Below the pieces are notes generated by a model, which was not told the origin of the DNA, made no database searches, and saw only the letters and a list, made by a program, of their open reading frames with translations. A program made the translations under genes and the position numbers. Shown here one piece after another: positions 48,427 through 59,145 of a stretch of 64,000 bases of DNA. This DNA comes from Hansfordia pulvinata (Eukaryota > Ascomycota > Sordariomycetes > Xylariales): assembly GCA_006538405.1 (NCBI GenBank), contig BJKQ01000001.1:620001-684000 (forward strand), given 5' to 3'. Every line of letters begins with the position of its first letter. Position 1 is the first letter of the stretch.

Positions 48427-48982
48427 CTAGAGCGACTTGCGGAAGGCGTTGCCAAAAGTGATGAGGCCAAAGATCGAGATGAAACTGAGGACGATGGGCA
48501 CGGGTTTGCCGAGGCGGACGGCGCGAGGGATGGAGGAGCCCCCGAGGACCACAGAGGCCAGCAGCGCCAGCTCGACGCCGTAGGTCTGACGGCTTTGCAG
48601 GCGGTAGCCACCGAGGCCGTCTGTTGGGCGCGTCAGCTGAGTATCGCACGAAGAGGGGAATTAGGTGGACACAAGGGGACCTGGAAACCTACACAGAAGC
48701 CCAACAGTCATGCCGGCAGCGATCGAGGGCACGGAGCCCGTCTTGACGTAACCCACTATATAGAAGGTTGCTCGTAAGTACTGGATCTCGTGTAAGCGGT
48801 GCGGGGAAGTGGAGGATCCCGCGTACTGGTGCCGCCACCGGCAGTCAAGGCGCCGAGAACGTATGCGATGGAATCGAGCGACTGTAATGCGTCGGTCGTT
48901 AGTTAAGTAAGAGTGACTGAGGATGCGACACGCCGAGCGACTCGGTGCGATAGCAGTATATGAACAGTGCCTCACGTACCAT
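48427..48982 (-). CDS. TMEM14 family small membrane protein
   Basis: Exons 48982-48980 (ATG only), 48881-48827, 48755-48693 and 48620-48427 give 104 aa. The join yields the family pattern: LTAGGGTMGYVKTGSVPSIA, AGMTVGLLYGLGGYRLQSRQ, TYGVELALLASVVLGGSSIP and VRLGKPVPIVLS, with four hydrophobic segments. TMEM14 proteins sit in the mitochondrial inner membrane or ER; human TMEM14C takes part in porphyrin transport for heme synthesis, and the fungal role is not established. The start codon is the last codon of its exon: intron 1 (98 nt, GTACGT, AACTAAC branch) follows ATG directly. Divergent from OST2. Confidence 0.9.
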
Positions 48983-49652
48983 ATTGAAGTCTTGTATCAA
49001 GATGAAGGACAATTGATTCGGCTAGGGGCTGAAATGGAAATCTGAAGGGGAATTGCTCAAAGGACAGACACAGCGAACTCGTGATGTCGTGGATTAATGG
49101 TTCGATTGGGGATCAGCAGCCGAGGCGAGACCAACAAGGCACAGTGCCAATGACGACTTAGGTAACCATGCTTACCTAAGGTACCTTAAGCTCCGAAGTC
49201 GTCGGACCTCGCCTCGAATGTGCTGCCCCGGGCACCTATCCTGGACGGTTAGCTAGAGCCCGCCTCGAATAACTGGGATTAGCTTCATTCGGACTAGAAT
49301 AAGAGCCGTTCCAGTCCGCGCGTCTAATGTGAGGTACTCGTAGTTGGATAAGGACTCACGCCCGAAATGACGCCTCTCCAGGTACCCGCCGCCAAAATGC
49401 CATGCTCTGCCAAGGCGTGCTCATACGAGTACGAGTCCCTCTGACGGTGGTGGGTGCTACCCGCGCCAGAAGCTTTCGTGTCCCGATTGGCGTCGACCGA
49501 CGACGACACATTCAAGCAGAACTGCGCAACCCCAGCATCATCAACCGCTTGCGACTTCGTCGAATTGCAACGATAGCCTCCTAGACCCCTCCGCCTGGCT
49601 AGGTAATCACCTCAACTGTCTCTCGTTTCGAATCACCTGCCTACCATACACC
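48983..49652. promoter_or_regulatory. Divergent promoter region TMEM14/OST2
   Basis: 670 bases between start codons. Contains TACTCGTA at 49334 and TACGAGTACGAG at 49424, and GGTACCTTAAG-like words. No gene seen. Confidence 0.6.
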
Positions 49653-50368
49653 ATGGCTCCCAAGAAATCGGCCGCGGCCGCTTCGTCCCCCACAGTCACG
49701 ACGGGCCCGACGACAACGACAACGGCGACGACGACACCGGCTGCCACGTCCTCGAGCAGCGCCAAGAAGACCGACATATACAGCATTGTCAACGACCTCG
49801 CCGCACACTACCAGCGCACCACACCCCAGCGCACCAAGCTGATCGACGTCTTCCTCGCCTTCATCGCCGTCGTTGGCGCCCTGCAGTTTCTCTACTGCAT
49901 TCTCGTTGGCAACTTTGTACGCCCTGCCACTCCCTCTCAGGATATATACAATAAACGCGCCGGAGGTTCTAACGCATCGCTTCATAGCCCTTCAACGCTT
50001 TTCTCTCAGGCTTCGGCGCCACCGTTGGCCAATTTGTCCTCACCGGTACACTCCCCCATACCGCCCGTTCCGCCCGCTACGTCCATCATGCTGACTTTGC
50101 AACCATTGCCTCACAGTATCTCTCCGTATCCAGACCACCGAATCCAACAAGTCCGATTTCCCCTCCGTGTCCCCAGAAAGGTAGGGATTCTCCCATTTGA
50201 CAAGCCCAGTCTTCGTCTTTCATACACCGCGGAACCTCCCCATCTCCCAAGCGGAGGCACTTTGTTGGAAACGGACAGCTAGCTAACTTCATGTCGTATA
50301 GGGCATTTGCCGACTTTGTCGTTGGGAGCCTGATTCTGCACTTCTTCTGTGTCAACTTCATAAACTGA
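49653..50368 (+). CDS. OST2: Oligosaccharyltransferase subunit Ost2 / DAD1
   Basis: The epsilon subunit of the ER oligosaccharyltransferase complex, which transfers the glycan to Asn in N-glycosylation. Exons 49653-49916, 49988-50045, 50117-50180 and 50302-50368 give 150 aa. After a Thr/Ala/Ser-rich cytosolic N-terminus (to about residue 38) come VNDLAAHYQRTTPQRTKLID, the first membrane helix VVGALQFLYCILVGNF, the hallmark PFNAFLSGFGATVGQFVLTV, SLRIQTTESNKSDFPSVSPE and the terminal helix AFADFVVGSLILHFFCVNFI. All introns are 71-121 nt with clear branch sites. Unspliced frames would read unrelated sequence. Confidence 0.95.
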
Positions 50369-51000
50369 GATTCAACCGACTGGAACGCCTCGCGTGAACG
50401 ATTCATTGACCGAGAAACACGGAGTTGTGTGGCTCAACTGCTGCTTGCATGTGGAGAAGAAAAGGGCAACAGGAGCAGAAATTCTGAGCACGGCAAGAGG
50501 AGGAATCTCGCCTCAACTACGGCGATTAGAGCGAAGGTCGCTCGTGCCCCAGGCCCGTTGGCTGCATGTCCACACCAGCAATGACCGGGCATGTCATTTC
50601 AATTTTAAAATGTACAAATTGCCGAAAGCCTTGGCTGGTCTCTTGGTATCCATCGTATGATTATTTGAGTTGCTCAGCGCAGCATTTGCAGCTATCTGGA
50701 AGGCACTGGCGGCTGCGTCCTGTGAAACGCGAAATTCGAACAGTTCATAAGCGAGACAACTGCACGCGTCTGGTCTTGGCGAGTCCGATGCCCCCGACTT
50801 TCCATTTCTTCAGTATCAACGGCGGTGAGGTATCGGAACAGGCAGCATTTGGGCTCGTACATCAGCGAATTTAGTGTCTATGTTCAGGATTTCTGTATAT
50901 AAGACTCTCGCCTCTGCGGCTCGCCTTGAGCAGACTGGTCAATCGCTTATGTATAACCCTCCGAATGGCCTCGGTACGCGCGCCCGCAGCTTCAGGGGGC
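50369..51000. other. Intergenic between OST2 and GRASP 3' ends
   Basis: Convergent 3' regions. No gene recognised. Confidence 0.6.
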
Positions 51001-52187
51001 TCACTCCCCACCCTCTGCTGGTGCCGGTGCCGCTGGTGCCGGCGGCGGCCCCCCGGCCTTGGGCGGCGGCGGTGGTGGCGTCTTGCCGGCCGGCGTACTC
51101 CTATTGCTGCTCCCGCCCTCGAGCTCCTTGCTCTTCTTCTCCTGCTCTGCAAAATAGTCGTCCATCATGCCCCGATTACTGTTGGCCGCCCGGCCCTCCT
51201 TGCGCTTATTCCGCGTCGGCATTGTCGTCTGTTGTGGGGGTCCAGCGGCTGCCGCCGCTTGATGGTCGATCTGCTGCTGCTGCTGCTGGTCGCCAGAAAC
51301 CATCTGCGCCGGGACGAGGAACTCGGATGAATCAGCCCCTGGCGGGGGCGCATCCGTGGCGCCGGCACCCAGGTTGGCGAAGCCGCCTGCATCGCCGCCG
51401 TCGAACATGGTCTCGCCGGGGCCGTGTACCGGCTCGCTGAGCGGGGCGGGCAGGCGATGCAGGGCGCCGAACCCGAGAGTGCAGCCAATGGCACCTTGTC
51501 CGCCCCAGTCACGACTTGGGGTGATGTCAACCTCGCGGGTGACGTTATACTCGTGGTTGTATACCCAGAGACGCAAGGGGCGGCCGATATGGTCTTCGAC
51601 TAGCTCACCCAGAGCGCCCTCGCCGTCGAGGGCCCAGGCGCCGCCGCCGTCCGGGGTGCCGAGCACGTAGTCGCTATAAGGCAGCAGGCCGGCGACGTCG
51701 GCGGGTGAGTTGGCGGGGACGTCCAGGACGTGCCAGATGCTCGAGGCGCTGGCGACGGGCGCGTATTGCAGCGACAGGCCCAGTGAGGGGTTGTCAGCCG
51801 GCACGGGGATTTGCAGCGCCCGCGTGCGCTGGCCTTTGGCGCTCCAGATGCCCAGCGACACGCTGCTGCCAGCACAGTTGCGCACCTCCTGGGAGAATAA
51901 TCGCGAATCGGGGTTGTCCTGGGAACAGAGGGGTAAAAGGTCGTCAGTAAGGGCATGCGCGTGTTGCATCGGTGGGGGGGGGGGGTTTGCCGAGGGCGAG
52001 GGTGACGCACTATCATGCGGCCGTTGATCCCGATGATGTAGTCGAACCACGGCTCTATTTGCAGGTCCAGATTTGTGTTGCGCAGAACCTGGAAGCCATA
52101 GCCCTCGAGGTTTTCGCGCTGGCTCTGGGCGGGGCCGACGCCGTCGCCGTCGAGGCGCGAGATAAAGCGGTTGAGGGCGTTGAACAT
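51001..52187 (-). CDS. GRH1: GRASP-family protein (Golgi reassembly stacking protein, Grh1-like)
   Basis: Acts at the early Golgi/ER exit sites and in unconventional secretion in fungi. Exons 52187-52011 and 51918-51001 give 364 aa; the 92-nt intron contains a G12 run (51974-51985). The N-terminus MFNALNRFISRL is amphipathic and lacks the Gly2 used for myristoylation in animals. Two GRASP-type PDZ domains follow: GYGFQVLRNTNLDLQIEPWF with YIIGINGRMI, then LGLSLQYAPVASASSIWHVL with SDYVLGTPDGGGAW and YNHEYNVTREVDITPSRDWG. The C-terminal 150 residues are a low-complexity tail (Gln run, Pro-rich). Divergent from TGS1. Confidence 0.93.
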
Positions 52188-52948
52188 GGCGGGCTATCGA
52201 TGGCGGGGCGTTGGGGGCCTGTTCATGCCGCGAAGCGGGCGGGTGCTGAAGGAAATGCGCGCGTGGCGGCAACGGCAGACACGACGTTCAAAACACGGGA
52301 GGACAGAACTGCGCAATTCTTATCGTCTCGCGTTCAATGTGCAAATGGGTAATCGTGTGTTCGAGCGCTTGGTTTCGCTTTGAGGGTGGATGAGGTCGGT
52401 TCGGGTCTGGTGTAGGTGGAAAGCTGCCAGGCTCAGGAAAGCTGTCATTTTCCAGTTAGCGTTAGCGGAGGCTTGAGGGCTCCTCCCTTGGGTATGACGG
52501 AGCCCCTGCAGCGAGGATGGGCCGTCCGCCCCAGAGGGTCCCTGTAACTCTAACTGCCTAATAGCTTGGGGGAGGCATGTCAGACGGGACCAAGGCCTTC
52601 AATACTTCGTAGGTGGAAGCTAGAAGCACCGGACTTTGAGACTCAGCGACCAAGGCACAGGTACGCTTATCCATTCTTGGATTAGCTGCAAGCAGCGCGC
52701 ATGCGACTCGTGCAGCGCGAAACAGGATGGGAAACCGCGACAGAGCCTCATGCGTCGAGGCAGTCCAGTCCGTCCTCAATCTTTTTCATCCGGTCTGCGT
52801 CGAATTGGCCCCTAAACTGCGAGGCCTTGGCAATACATTGACTCATATCATCGCCTAACAGCATCATACTCCCGAGCAAGTCTCGTGCCTTTTTTTCCCC
52901 CTGAAACCTCGTCCCTCTAATCCTCTCGTGCCATATCACCCCGTCCAT
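52188..52948. promoter_or_regulatory. Divergent promoter region GRH1/TGS1
   Basis: 761 bases between start codons. The minus-strand frame at 52748-53173 runs over TGS1 exon 1 and has no independent support. No gene seen. Confidence 0.6.
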
Positions 52949-54536
52949 ATGGGTCAGAATTCCAGCAACTCCGAGACCCCGGCCCGTCTCAAGCTGCGCA
53001 GGGTCGGTCAGCTGCCTTTGATGAATGACTGTCACCACTGGACAGACGTCAGCGAGGTCCCCTGGGATCTTCAAAAGTGAGATTGCCCTGCTGTCTTTGC
53101 TCCGTGCATATTGCGATTTTGCTTGTTGGTACCATGCTGACCCCGACACTCTTTCCCAAGGTATTGGCAACAACGTAAAACCATATTCTCTCTTTACAAT
53201 TCAGGAGTATACATGACTCATGATGCTTGGTATGGTGTGACACCCGAGCCCGTGGCAATGTAAGTTTACCCGACCCAGTCCGGGAGCTCTCTCGTTTCGT
53301 CTCCCAACGAGCAGCCCGGCCAGGATCGTGAGCAAGTACCGAGTGCATCATCAAGTGACTTCACTGACGTCTTCAAGTCAAAACGCCAATGATCTTGCAG
53401 CGGCTTTCTCCGATGGGAGCACAACCGTGATCGATGCGTTCGCTGGCGTCGGTGGCAATTCCATCAGTCTTGCGCTGGCAACGTGCGAAGATGGCGTCAC
53501 GCCTCGCTTCAAGCGTGTGATTTCCATTGAGCGTGATGCTGCCACTCTTGCCTGCGCCCAGCGTAATGCTGCGTTGTACGGCATTGTGGATGGCACCATC
53601 ACGTGGCTTCTTGGAGATAGCTTTGAACTATTCAGAGAACTGAATAGCACGTTGCGTTCTCACCGCAAGCAGCAGCGGAGGATGGACAAGAAGCGGCGTC
53701 AAGACGGGCCAGAGGCACCACACCACCAGATCAAGAGAGAGGTCAAGCTCACTTTGACCCATCCTTCAGCCGATCTCACCCAAGAGACGGGTGTCGGTGA
53801 GGTACCGGAGCCACCCGGTCTTCCGGAGGACGATGTGGACACTTTGACTATAGACCCGGAAACCACGATCGTGTTCGCATCTCCGCCATGGGGTGGACCA
53901 GGGTACAGCACAAGCAACGTCTTTGACCTGGAGGGAATGGAGCCCTACAACCTTACCGCGCTGCATCAAGCATATCACACCATGGACCATGCCCTTTTCC
54001 TACCGCGGACGAGCGATATACGACAGATCGCGGGACTTGCACATCGCCAACCAGTCGACGATAACAGCACGGGACGCTGGACGGCCGATGAAACGAGCAT
54101 CAAGAAGAAGCGAAAAAGGGGACAAGAGGCAGAAGATGAGACGGCCGACTGGCAGAAAATTGAGGTGGTGCAATACTGCGTCAAAGGAGCCAGCAAAGCC
54201 ATGGTGGCGTATATTGGCAAGGCCCCAGAGAGCAAGCTGGACGAGGAGGACCAAGGCGCCTTGGCCGAAAGCAGTGAGCGCATCAGCGACGAGCCAGCCG
54301 GAGAGGGAGAAGACGCGTGGGAAGGAGTCAGTGACAGCAACGGGTTGGTTCCGTGCCGTGTCGACGGGAAGACGAATGGGCATAAGCAAGCGGCAACGGC
54401 AAACGCGGAAAAGTCGAAGATTGATGACCAGCACGGAATGAAAGAAGAAGCCGAGCGGCGCAAGAGTGGTAACGGCCAGCAGGCGAAAAGGAAGAAACGA
54501 AGAGAGCTGGAGAAGATGGACACGATGCAAGGGTAA
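52949..54536 (+). CDS. TGS1: Trimethylguanosine synthase (RNA cap guanine-N2 methyltransferase)
   Basis: Converts the m7G cap of snRNAs and snoRNAs to 2,2,7-trimethylguanosine using S-adenosylmethionine; nuclear/nucleolar. Exons 52949-53076, 53161-53259 and 53324-54536 give 479 aa. Exons 1 and 2 were found by homology: VSEVPWDLQKYWQQRKTIFS and YMTHDAWYGVTPEPVA match the conserved N-terminal part. SAM motif I is DAFAGVGGN (about 113-121) and the catalytic motif IV is ASPPWGGPGY (about 262). Between them lies a charged insert (about 185-245) that separates the motifs more widely than usual. After the domain comes a roughly 130-residue charged tail ending in a Lys/Arg-rich cluster (KRKKRRELEK), plausibly a nucleolar signal. 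Confidence 0.93.
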
Positions 54537-55646
54537 CGGGAGAGGAGTCTTTGGCTTCGCGGCCCCCAGGCCGACCATGAAGCCTGCCACCATTCACTCG
54601 TAGTGGATTTACTACGTCAAATACCGTTGTTGCCCAGAAGTGATGCCCATGAATGAGATCAAGGACCATACTGACACGCAGGTGTCGACGCGTGGTAGTG
54701 GTCGTAGTGAAACGAGGCCAACTGGGAGGGGATCCAGTGGCTTGACGAGGAGGTGAGGGAACCCCACCTGGTGGCGGATGAATCATTCTGAGCAGGGCGG
54801 TTGGCTTCTAGCGAAGGCGCTAGAAATGCGGATCTGCACGGCCCGCGGTCGCGCCCAGAGCAGTCGTCATGAGGAAAAAATTATTGCGGTAGGCCGACTC
54901 CTCGGCGGTCCAATTTCTGGCGAGGACTGAGTCACTCATGCGCCATCTCCCATACCCTCTCCCCTGCCTGGCCTACCCGGAATTCCATGCCATCGGAAAG
55001 CCTTCCCGGGAGAGGAGAAGGAGGAAAAGAAGGCATGGTTGAACTTGCATGTACCTTGTACTTGTCGAATACTTCTTGACCCAGTTGAAAGGGACGGGAA
55101 GCACAGAAGTACCCGGACGCAGTCAACACCGCCCCCACCATGCACCGCCAGGCGGGAGCCCGACCTGGAGTGCTCGTACCCCAAGCCGCAGCGCCCCGCT
55201 ACGCCAGGATTCACTTCATTATCTGGTACATGTAGGCCCTAACAGCCCGCCAGCCCGCGAGAGGTACTCGCAACCCAGCCGTGGAGTTGGCGTCATCCTC
55301 TACGGTAGCATCCTCAACTTGGGCACGCATCCATATCTACATCCGGGCCGGCGTCGATCACGCCCGGGCATTCACATCGCGTGGGCGTCCAGTCTGCGTC
55401 TACTAAAGAAGACGCCCGCCCCCGCCTTCCATCTACGGTGCTCTTCAGCTTTAGATCTTGTCCCGTTTGCCGCGCCGGCTGTGATACCCATTGGTTTTTT
55501 CCTTCCACGTCTTCAAGTCGCTGTATTTCAAAAAGCGCACCTTTCTGCTGTCATTCGCTTGCCCGCCCCAGGCTACAACGGCACATCATCTCATAACCGG
55601 CATTATCCTCGATCAACCACTGCCTTCGCTACCGCTGGACGTCGCC
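54537..55646. other. Intergenic between TGS1 and FAP1
   Basis: TGS1 3' UTR and FAP1 promoter. No gene recognised. Confidence 0.6.
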
Positions 55647-58600
55647 ATGGCCGACTCGCAGGCCTCGCAGGCTCACGGACAACCACCACCTGGCGCAAAC
55701 CGCGGCCACGGCCGTCGAGGCCGCCGTGGAAGACCCTCGCAAAACAACCGCAGAGGTGGCCGGAGCAATGGCTCTGCCCCAGGAGAGGCAGCAGGCGCCG
55801 TTGCCAATGACGCGTTGGCGAGCTCGCCAGCCCCTCTCGCAGATTCTGCCCTCGGCGGTGCGCCGCCCCACCAAACCTCTTCGCGGGGCACTCGCGGTTC
55901 AGGGCCCCAAAGGGCGAGCCGAGGTCGGGGCCGTGGCCGGCAGCAAGCAAGTCAAAGAGTCGCAACCGTCATGGGATCACAGAGAGCTTTTGGTGGCCAA
56001 CTCACTCAGCCTGGCCAGGATACGGACACGGCCTCGGTGAATGGTGGTCTCAATGCCGATGCCCCTGACTTCGTTCCCGGCCAAGTCGCCCTCCCCAACG
56101 GGTCCTCTTCGAAGAAGTCCGCGGGCAAAAAGGCCAAAGACGGCTCTTCCAAGCACAAGGATGCTTCCATCGCCCGGCAGCCGCCAGTACGAAACCCAGC
56201 TGGCAGCGAGATCAAGTCTACTGCCCCGGATCTTCCCACCAGAATCCACGAGGACATCGACAATGGCCAGTACGAGTGCGTCATATGCACCAATGAGGTC
56301 CAGCGCAACTCACGCATCTGGTCTTGCTCCATCTGCTGGACAGTCACGCACATGACCTGCGTCAAGAAATGGTACTCCAACCGAGTCAAACCCGCCGATG
56401 ATCAACAGCCCGATACCTGGCGCTGCCCAGGTTGCAACTCGCAGATGACAGAGGAGCCTTCCATTTCCAGCTGTTGGTGCGGCAAAGAAACCAACCCCAG
56501 GTCTATTCCCGGCCTGAGTCCTCACAGCTGCGGACAGACCTGCTCGAAACCGAGAGGAACTTGTCCCCATCCTTGCCCATTGGAGTGTCACGCCGGCCCT
56601 TGTCCTCCGTGTCTGCTTATGGGGCCGGCACAGTCGTGTTTCTGCGGCAAGAACACTTCCACCAAACGCTGCGGCGAGACAACATACGGCGAAGGCTGGA
56701 GTTGCCAAGAAACCTGCGGCGACCTTCTCCCTTGCGGGGACCACGAGTGTCAGAAGGAGTGCCATCCAGGACTGTGTGGTAGTTGCGACATACTGGTAGT
56801 ATCCAGGTGTTACTGCGGCCGAAACAAGACTGAGATGGCCTGCGACCAACAGGGAGATAAACTCGAAAGCTTCGACAACACCAAGAGGAAGGAGAAAGGT
56901 ATCGAAGCCGAGGCCCATTTCGAGGGCGAGCTCTTCTTCACTGGCTCTCACAAATGTGACCAGGTATGCGATCAGCCGTTCGACTGTGGAGTGCATAGAT
57001 GTCGGCAGGAATGTCACCCACAGGACGAAGAAAGCGCCCACTGCCCCTTCTCTCCAGATGTGGTCGCCAGTTGTCCCTGCGGCCAGACACCTCTTGAACA
57101 AATTCTTTCGCAGCCGAGGACCAGCTGCGAAGACCCCATTCCGAACTGCTCGCGAGATTGTGGCAAGGAAATGGCGTGTGGCCAGCACCAATGCAAACGC
57201 AAGTGTCACACGGGACCGTGCGGAATTTGCACGCAGTCCATCAATGTTACTTGCCGCTGCGGGCGGACAACGTCTTCCTCGATCTGCCACCAAGGGGAGG
57301 TTCATACGCCAGTTTGTATGAAGCCTTGCCGAGCGCAGCTTAGCTGCGGCAGACATGAACACGGCAGTCGTTGCTGCCCCGGTGAGAAGAAGGCACAGGA
57401 GCGGATCGCTGCCAAACGCAAGAACAAAATCTCGACCAACTCGACCGAGGACTTTGAGCCTGAGCATATCTGCTTGAGGGAGTGTGGACGCGAGTTGAAG
57501 TGCGGTAAGCACCGTTGTCGACAAATGTGTCACAGGGGTCCCTGCCCTTCGTGTCCTGAAGCCATCTTCGAAGACATCAGCTGCAACTGCGGCAAGACAG
57601 TGCTCCCACCACCGCAGCCTTGTGGGCAAAGGCCACCCGAGTGCCGTTTCGACTGCGCTCGTCCACGGGAATGCGGCCATCCTCAGGTAAGATATCTACA
57701 TGCCTCTATTTGCTTACCATGTTGCGGCTCGGCATTGTCTAACAGCAACTTAGGTGTCCCACAACTGCCACACCGACGACAAGCCGTGTCCCAAATGCCC
57801 GTTTCTGGTTGAGAAGAGGTGTATTTGCACACAGCAGGTTCTGAAAAATCAGCCATGCTGGTTTCAGGAGCCTCGTTGTGGACTTCCTTGCAACAAGGTC
57901 TTGAAGTGTAGCGACCATCGCTGCCGCAAGAATTGCCACAAACCTGGTGACTGCGAAGACAAGGACGTCGGAGGATTGCACTGCAACCAACCATGCCTAA
58001 AACCTCGCGAATCGTGTGACCACGAGGACGTCGAGCAGTGCCATGCCCCCTATCGTAAGTTCAGGCCCTTCTTTTCTTCAAATGCTTATTCTATGATACT
58101 AAGAATTGGTGCAGCTTGCAAAGAGGAGCGACCGTGTCCTGCCAAGACATTTGTCACGTGTGAATGCCAGCACAGGAAACAGGAAGTCAAGTGCATGGCG
58201 TCCAAGACGAATCCCTGGCCCCAGAGAACGACGCTTAAGTGTGACGAGGAGTGCCTTCGGCTACAGCGAAACGCGCGCCTCGCCAACGCTCTCAACATAG
58301 ACCCACAGAGTCATCAGGATAATCATGTGCCGTATTCCGACACGACGCTCAAGTTTTTCCAGGACAACCATAAGTGGGCGCAAACCTACGAGCGCGAGTT
58401 CCGAGTCTTTGCCGGCGATCCTACCGAGAAACGCCTGAGGTTCAAGCCAATGCAGTCACATCAACGTGCGTTTCTGCATAGCCTCGCCGAGGACTTTGGA
58501 CTGGACACGGAGAGCAGCGATCCAGAGCCCCACCGCCACGTCTGCGTTTTCAAGACGCCGCGGTTCGTCTCGGCCCCGATGAAGACGCTGGCGCAGTGCG

Positions 58601-59145
58601 TCAAGATAAAGGCTGCTGCCCTATCCGCAGCATCTGGCGCTGAGACAGCCGAAGAGCCCACCACGCCCAAGCTCGCTTACAATGCTATCCTCCTCTCCAC
58701 GCTACGCTTTGGCTTAACCTTGGAGGAAATTGAACCGAACCTGCGGCGTGACTTTGCGACGCAGCCCACCATCTCGATTCAACCACTCTTCCTGCCTTCA
58801 GAGGAAGTGGCGCTTGTTGGCTCGGGAGCCTGGACTCCTCAAGTCCTTGAGTCGTCGCTTACAGCGCTTAAGGCTGCAGTGGCCCCCACTATTCATCGAC
58901 TAGACCTTGCCAAGGACGTCACTCTCTGTCATGTTGATGTCGAGACCCTGAGCGTTATACGCCGCGAAGAAAGGCCTCGGGTCTCGGAGAACGGGTGGAG
59001 TTCCGTAGCAGGTCGTTCGGCTGCTCGCCCGCGGCCGGCGCCTGCAACGACGTCAAACACGATGCCCCTGCGAAGTCGCTTTGTGGCTTTGGGGAAGACA
59101 TTGAAGAAGAAAGATGCGGATGATCAGCTTGACGCTAGTCCATAG
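55647..59145 (+). CDS. FAP1: NF-X1-type zinc finger protein (Fap1-like)
   Basis: Yeast Fap1 binds FKBP12 and human NFX1 is a transcriptional repressor. Exons 55647-57686, 57754-58054 and 58115-59145 give 1123 aa. The first 200 residues are low-complexity with RGR/RRG clusters (GHGRRGRRGRP) suggesting RNA binding. A RING/PHD-like module follows (CVICTNEV...WSCSICWTVTHMTC...WRCPGC), then a tandem series of NF-X1 fingers with the C-G-x-H-x-C pattern (CGDHECQKECHPG, CGVHRCRQECHP, CGQHQCKRKCHTGPC, CGKHRCRQMCHRGPC, CSDHRCRKNCHKPGDC). Near the C-terminus is an R3H-type segment (QSHQRAFLHSLAEDFGLDTE). The start is chosen at MADSQ, after which the family sequence begins. The 60-nt second intron is divisible by three without a stop. 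Confidence 0.93.

Noticed and set aside
52748..53173. 141-aa minus-strand frame
   Set aside because: Runs antisense across TGS1 exon 1 and its intron; TGS1 is supported by conserved sequence.
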